From Thermomicrobium sp. (GTDB lineage: Bacteria > Chloroflexota > Chloroflexia > Thermomicrobiales > Thermomicrobiaceae): 33,826 bases of DNA. This document shows, one piece after another, positions 29,122 through 33,826 of this stretch. The notes under the pieces were generated by a model. That model was given only the letters and a program-made list of their open reading frames with translations. It did no database searches and was not told the origin of the DNA. Where the stretch lies: NCBI GenBank assembly GCA_026419575.1, contig JANZZC010000153.1, positions 1 through 33,826 of the forward strand. The letters are read 5' to 3'. A program made the translations under genes and the position numbers. The first letter of the stretch is position 1. Each line of letters opens with the position of its first letter.

Positions 29122-30873
29122 TCACCCTTCGATCCGGTACCAACGCGGCAAGTCACGGAGATGATCTTCCGGTTTGACGAGCGGCGTCGCCTCGACACCG
29201 CCGATGCGATCGCTCACGACGAAGCAATATCGCGGGTAGTAGAGGACGACCGCTGGTACGTTCTCCGCGAACAGCCGTTGGAACTCCACGTAGAGCGATC
29301 GACGCTGTGCCATGTCCGTCGAGCGACGGGCCTCCTCCAAGAGGATATCGACGGTCCGATTGCGGAAGCCGGTCACGTTCGTGCCGACATCCGCCTGCGA
29401 CGAATGCCACAGCTCGAACGCGTCCGGATCGCCGGTACTCGACATCCAACCGAAGATCGCCGCGGTGTATTCACGGTTGAGCAGCTGCCGCTGCAGCGTC
29501 TCGGCCGGAACGGGCTGCACCGTGACAGCGATGCCGACGCCGGCCAGTTGCTCCGCTACCGCTTGCGCGACCGCCACACGGATCGCATCGTCGGCGTTGA
29601 CCAACAGGGTGAACCGAAAACTCAACCCTTGCTGATCGAGCACACCGTCACCGTTGCGATCCTCCCAGCCGGCATCGCGCAGGAGCTGTCGGGCCGCATC
29701 GGGGTCGTACCGATACTCCTGCGCCTGGAATGCCCACGAGCCGGGCGGAATCGGCCCGTTCCCGGGCTCGCCCTGCCCGGCCAACGCATCGCGCACCAGC
29801 CGTTCCCGGTCTATCGCCAGCGAGACGGCTTGCCGCACTCGCACGTCAGCGAAGAACTGAGCTTGATTGTTCAGGAACAATGCCGTGTAACCCGCCATGA
29901 TCGGCGCATAGACGCGCGCGTGATCGCCGACGAGCCGTTTGTCCAGTGCCGCGACCCAGGGAACCAGCTCCAGGGAGTCGACCTCGCGCGCACGGAACGA
30001 GGCCAGCGCTTCCTCCACGTCGTCGAACGTCTTGACCACGACACGATCGACCACAGGAGTCGGTCGATCGAATCCGGGAACACGTACCAATTCCAGCACG
30101 CCGTTCCGGGTATCGAACTTCTCGACCCGATACGGCCCGGTACCGATCGGTGCGTGCGAGAACGGATGGGACGGGAGGTCCGGCGGATAGGTTCCGGCCA
30201 ACGCGTGCTCAGGCAGAATCGGCAACATGAGGTGCGTCAGGAAGGGCGCGTACGGCTCCGTCAGCCGGAACCGCACCGTGTCAGCATCGACGACCTCGAC
30301 TTGCACGCTCCGCCAGAAGGCCGCGATCGATTCGTCCCCCGGAAACGAAGGATCTTGGACGAGTCGGATGGTGAAGAGCACATCTCGCGCCGTGAAGGGC
30401 TGTCCGTCGTGCCAGTCGACATCCGTTCGCAGGTGCAGGGTATAGACGAGCCCATCGTCGCTCGTCTCCCATGTCGTCGCCAGCGCCGGCTGCGGCTGCC
30501 CGCTCCCGTCGACCCGAACGAGCCCCTCGAAGAGGAGCTGGCTCACGGCAGCCTCGGCGGTCGACCGCGCGAGGAGCGGATCGAGCGTCTCGATCCGCCC
30601 GACGATACCGAGTCGGAACGTCCCACCGGCCACCTTCGCGGATACCGTCGGCGAAGCGACCGCTGTCTCGACGGCGACCGTCTCGGCGCCGCGGGACGAG
30701 GGAACGCTGCCCACTCGCTCGTTCGGCCGCCCGAAGTGCAGCGCAGCGAGTGCCCCGCTCGCCGCCACCACGATGACCGACGTGACCAACCAGAGCATCC
30801 ACCAGCGCGTACCGGAACGCCGCTCGGCTCCGGGCCTCCCTGCGTTCGCCGGAGGACGCATCGACCGCCGCAC
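29122..30873 (-). CDS. Peptide ABC transporter substrate-binding protein (SBP_bac_5)
   Basis: 583 residues. After a basic N-terminus comes a single hydrophobic segment (about residues 24-45, WWMLWLVTSVIVVAASGALAA) with no Cys lipobox, so it is probably membrane-anchored. The rest is an OppA/DppA-type fold: FRLGIVGRIETLDPLLA, LFEGLVRVDGSGQPQPALATTWE, LHLRTDVDWHDGQPFTARDVLF, APIGTGPYRVEKFD, LFLNNQAQFFADVRVRQAVSLAIDRERLV and AEQLAGVGIAVTVQPV. No permease or ATPase gene is adjacent, so its transporter is elsewhere or it acts in another way. The GTG at 30873 follows AAGGGA; secG ends 9 bases upstream. Confidence 0.88.
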   Translation of the reverse strand: MRRSMRPPANAGRPGAERRSGTRWWMLWLVTSVIVVAASGALAALHFGRPNERVGSVPSSRGAETVAVETAVASPTVSAKVAGGTFRLGIVGRIETLDPLLARSTAEAAVSQLLFEGLVRVDGSGQPQPALATTWETSDDGLVYTLHLRTDVDWHDGQPFTARDVLFTIRLVQDPSFPGDESIAAFWRSVQVEVVDADTVRFRLTEPYAPFLTHLMLPILPEHALAGTYPPDLPSHPFSHAPIGTGPYRVEKFDTRNGVLELVRVPGFDRPTPVVDRVVVKTFDDVEEALASFRAREVDSLELVPWVAALDKRLVGDHARVYAPIMAGYTALFLNNQAQFFADVRVRQAVSLAIDRERLVRDALAGQGEPGNGPIPPGSWAFQAQEYRYDPDAARQLLRDAGWEDRNGDGVLDQQGLSFRFTLLVNADDAIRVAVAQAVAEQLAGVGIAVTVQPVPAETLQRQLLNREYTAAIFGWMSSTGDPDAFELWHSSQADVGTNVTGFRNRTVDILLEEARRSTDMAQRRSLYVEFQRLFAENVPAVVLYYPRYCFVVSDRIGGVEATPLVKPEDHLRDLPRWYRIEG

Positions 30874-30882
30874 CGCTGTCCC

Positions 30883-31104
30883 TTAGAGGAGCCACTGCCC
30901 GAGGATCGACAACAGGACGAAGATCGCCGCGATGCCGATCGTCAACTGAAAGAGCGTCCGCTCCAATCCGCGCCGCGTGCGGTAGATGGCCGAGGTATCG
31001 CCACCGAATGCGCCGCTGAACCCTGAGGCCTTGGACTGCAACAAGATCACGGCCATCAGAAGGAGCGACAAGAGGATCATCGCGAGGTAGAACGCCGTTT
31101 CCAT
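30883..31104 (-). CDS. secG: Protein translocase subunit SecG
   Basis: 73-residue membrane protein with two hydrophobic segments (about residues 2-21 and 53-71). The SecG signature is VILLQSKASGFSGAFGGD followed by RTRRGLERTLFQLTI. SecG assists SecYEG-SecA export. It lies 6 bases after tpiA and 9 bases before the peptide-binding protein gene. The tpiA-secG neighbourhood is widespread in bacteria. Confidence 0.92.
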   Translation of the reverse strand: METAFYLAMILLSLLLMAVILLQSKASGFSGAFGGDTSAIYRTRRGLERTLFQLTIGIAAIFVLLSILGQWLL

Positions 31105-31110
31105 GTTCCC

Positions 31111-31905
31111 TCACGCCTCCTTCGTGCGCCGAGTGACCGCCACCCGTGCCGCTTCGACGATGCCACAGAACTGCTCGGCATCCAAACTCGCACCGCCGAC
31201 CAGCGCGCCGTCGATGTCGCGCTCCGCAAAAAACGTTCCGGCGTTGCCGGCCGTCACGCTCCCGCCATAGAGAATCCGCAACGCCCGGCTGGCTCCCTCG
31301 TCGAAACGCCGACCGAGCCAGGTGCGGACGAACGCGGCCACTTCCTGAGCATCCTGTGGAGTCGCCGGTCGCCCGGTCCCGATCGCCCACACCGGCTCGT
31401 AGGCGACGACGAGCTGCCCGAGTCGATGCGCGGGAAGATCTTGGCAGGCGCGCGAGAGCTGCCGCTCGATCACCTCGAGCGTTCGCCCTGCTTCGCGCTC
31501 CTCCAACCGTTCCCCTACGCACAGGATCGCCGTCATTCCGTGCTCCACGACTCGGATGAGCTTCGCGGCGACCACCGCATCGTCTTCACCGAAGAGCGCT
31601 CGGCGCTCGCTGTGACCGACGATGACGTAGCGGCAAAAGGGCGTCAGCATGAACGCGGCGACCTCCCCCGTAAAGGCACCGCGCTCGAACTGACTGCAGT
31701 TCTGCGCCCCCAACGCGATACCGCTCCCCTCCAGCCGTTCCGCCAGCGGTACCAGCCACGGAAACGGCGGGGCGAGAGCGACTTCGACCTCGGTGACCGT
31801 GCGGCAGCGACCAGCCACCGTCGAGGCGAGTGCGAGCGCCTCCTCGAGCGTGGTGTGCATCTTCCAGTTACCGGCCACCAGCGGGCGACGACTCGCCAGT
31901 GTCAC
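31111..31905 (-). CDS. tpiA: Triosephosphate isomerase
   Basis: Interconverts glyceraldehyde 3-phosphate and dihydroxyacetone phosphate. Active-site residues are present: Lys in AGNWKMHTTLEEA (Lys15), His in VIVGHSERRALFGE, Glu in VVAYEPVWAIGTGRPATP, and the phosphate loop ILYGGSVTAGN plus DGALVGGASL. 264 residues is a little long but usual. The start GTG at 31905 overlaps the pgk stop as GTGA, with a GAGGAAGAGG site in pgk; translation is coupled. Confidence 0.95.
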   Translation of the reverse strand: MTLASRRPLVAGNWKMHTTLEEALALASTVAGRCRTVTEVEVALAPPFPWLVPLAERLEGSGIALGAQNCSQFERGAFTGEVAAFMLTPFCRYVIVGHSERRALFGEDDAVVAAKLIRVVEHGMTAILCVGERLEEREAGRTLEVIERQLSRACQDLPAHRLGQLVVAYEPVWAIGTGRPATPQDAQEVAAFVRTWLGRRFDEGASRALRILYGGSVTAGNAGTFFAERDIDGALVGGASLDAEQFCGIVEAARVAVTRRTKEA

Positions 31906-33095
31906 GCCTCTTCCTCCATCAGAACCGCGATCCCGGGCAACTCGCGCCCTTCCAGGTACTCCAGCGTCGCCCCACCTCCCGTGGAGAGATGGCCCACGCG
32001 ATCGGCCAATCCGAGTTCCTTGAGCGCAGCCGCCGAGTCTCCGCCGCCGACGAGCGTGAAGCCCGGACAGGCAGCGACGGCCTCGGCGACTCCTCGCGTC
32101 CCTTCCCGGAACTCCTCGATTTCGTAGACCCCCATCGGTCCGTTCCACACGAGCAACGCGGCCGTCCGGATGACATCGCTGAAACGCTTCACTGTCTCCG
32201 GACCGATATCGTAGATCGCTCGGTCGGGCGGAACCCGCTCCACCGGAACCACCTGCCGTTCCTGGGGTGCGTCCAACGATGGTGCCACGACGACATCGAC
32301 TGGAAGTTCGACGCGAACCCCGCGTTGCTCAGCGAGATCGAGCAGACGTTGCGCCTCGCCGATCTTCTCCGTTTCCACCAAGGAACGACCGAGCTCGTAC
32401 CCGCGCGCCTTCAGGAACGTATTCGCCATGCCTCCGCCGAGGAGGACCGCATCGGCACGCGGCAACAGGTTCTCGATGACGCCGATCTTGTCGGAGATCT
32501 TGGCACCGCCGAGCACCAGCACGAACGGCCGCTCGGTACTGCGGAGTACGCGTTCGAGTGCCTGTACCTCCCGCTCGAGCAGGAGTCCTGCGGCGCTCGG
32601 CAACAGCTTCGCCACGCCGACCACCGAAGCGTGGGCACGATGCGCAGCACCGAAGGCGTCGTTCACGTAGCGCTCCGCCAAATCGGCGAGCGCCCGGGCG
32701 AACTCGGGATCGTCCGCTTCTTCGCGCGGATCGAATCGCAGGTTCTCCAGGAGACCGAGTTCGCCAGGCTTCAGACGCTCGGCCATCGCTCTGGCATCGG
32801 GACCGACGATGTCGCGCACGTACTGCACCGGCCGCCCCACCAAACGCTCCAGAACCTCCGCGACCGGTGCGAGACGGAGCTCCTCGCGCACTTGTCCCCT
32901 CGGCCGTCCGAGATGCGAGCACAGGATCACCTTCGCGCGGCGCTCGAGGAGCCACTGGAGCGTCGGGAGCGTCTCGCGGACCCGGGTGTCGTCGACGACA
33001 CGCCCACCTTCCAGCGGCACGTTGTAGTCGACACGTACCAGGACGCGACGTTCCGTCACGTCGAGTTCTCGGATCGTCCGCAACCGTCTAGCCAT
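31902..33095 (-). CDS. pgk: Phosphoglycerate kinase
   Basis: Transfers the acyl phosphate of 1,3-bisphosphoglycerate to ADP. Motifs: VRVDYNVPL, LCSHLGRPRG, LLENLRFDPREEADDPEFARALA, NDAFGAAHRAHASVVG, LGGAKISDKIGVIENLL, LLGGGMANTFL, NGPMGVYEIEEF and the C-terminal GGGDSAAALKELGLADRVGHLSTGGGATLEYLEG. 397 residues is normal. It starts 35 bases after gap, with GAGGAGA upstream of the ATG at 33095, and overlaps tpiA. Confidence 0.96.
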   Translation of the reverse strand: MARRLRTIRELDVTERRVLVRVDYNVPLEGGRVVDDTRVRETLPTLQWLLERRAKVILCSHLGRPRGQVREELRLAPVAEVLERLVGRPVQYVRDIVGPDARAMAERLKPGELGLLENLRFDPREEADDPEFARALADLAERYVNDAFGAAHRAHASVVGVAKLLPSAAGLLLEREVQALERVLRSTERPFVLVLGGAKISDKIGVIENLLPRADAVLLGGGMANTFLKARGYELGRSLVETEKIGEAQRLLDLAEQRGVRVELPVDVVVAPSLDAPQERQVVPVERVPPDRAIYDIGPETVKRFSDVIRTAALLVWNGPMGVYEIEEFREGTRGVAEAVAACPGFTLVGGGDSAAALKELGLADRVGHLSTGGGATLEYLEGRELPGIAVLMEEEA

Positions 33096-33129
33096 CGCGC
33101 CGATCTCCTCGTCAGCTGAGCGCGACCGG

Positions 33130-33825
<696 letters not shown>

Positions 33826-33826
33826 C

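Noticed and set aside
29023-31026. 667-codon open frame on the plus strand
   Set aside because: Antisense to the peptide-binding protein gene, with no domain match and no ribosome site.

Overview
The window is about 34 kb of compact, high-GC bacterial chromosome. Proteins are rich in Arg and Glu and poor in Lys, starts are often GTG, and Shine-Dalgarno sites are clear. Gene content (a single primary sigma factor, gap-pgk-tpiA-secG, LarB, stand-alone mutase B12 module with MeaB, DUF1992 and bifunctional-nuclease families) suggests a thermophilic member of Chloroflexota, most likely class Thermomicrobia (Thermomicrobium or Sphaerobacter relatives). That placement is inference from composition and family content, not a database match. 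I see no phage, insertion sequence, CRISPR array or rRNA.

Layout. 1-596 is the 3' part of endonuclease V. 597-1356 is gene-free and holds an AT-rich nested inverted repeat. 1369-4355 (+) carries a YfiH-type laccase-domain protein, a YggS-type PLP protein, a WalJ-type metallo-hydrolase and, behind its own strong promoter, a helix-turn-helix protein. 4363-9776 (-) is a tight operon read tgt, acylphosphatase, UDP-glucose dehydrogenase, acpS, NAD(P)HX repair enzyme, CBS protein. 9912-10598 (+) is a methyltransferase; 10586-11113 (-) is a long-tailed TatA-type protein diverging from 11217-15002 (+): a glycosyltransferase, pth, a possible 49-residue ORF, a CobO-like protein without nucleotide-binding motifs, a free B12-binding mutase module and a MeaB-type GTPase. 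14960-17041 (-) is ruvC-tlyA-larB, diverging from the primary sigma factor gene (17312-18433), which has a consensus-like promoter and a long leader. 18510-20742 (-) is a 2-hydroxyacid dehydrogenase and fabF, preceded by tRNA-Asn and its terminator.

21094-22086 (+) is an ornithine cyclodeaminase-family enzyme. 22146-24384 (-) is a nuoE-nuoF-like diaphorase pair. 24544-24990 (+) is a DUF1992 protein. 25004-26655 (-) is lepB, a bifunctional-nuclease-family protein and a small zinc-ribbon protein. 26743-28874 (+) is a Ser/Thr kinase joined to a PQQ-type propeller plus a coupled 87-residue protein. 28876 to the right edge (-) is gap-pgk-tpiA-secG, a membrane-anchored peptide-binding protein, and a short TatA.

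Most genes are housekeeping. The least ordinary parts are the 12939-15002 B12 cluster, in which an adenosyltransferase-fold protein has lost both Walker motifs beside a mutase cofactor module and its G-protein chaperone; the kinase-propeller fusion without a membrane segment; and the repeat cluster in the 597-1356 gap.
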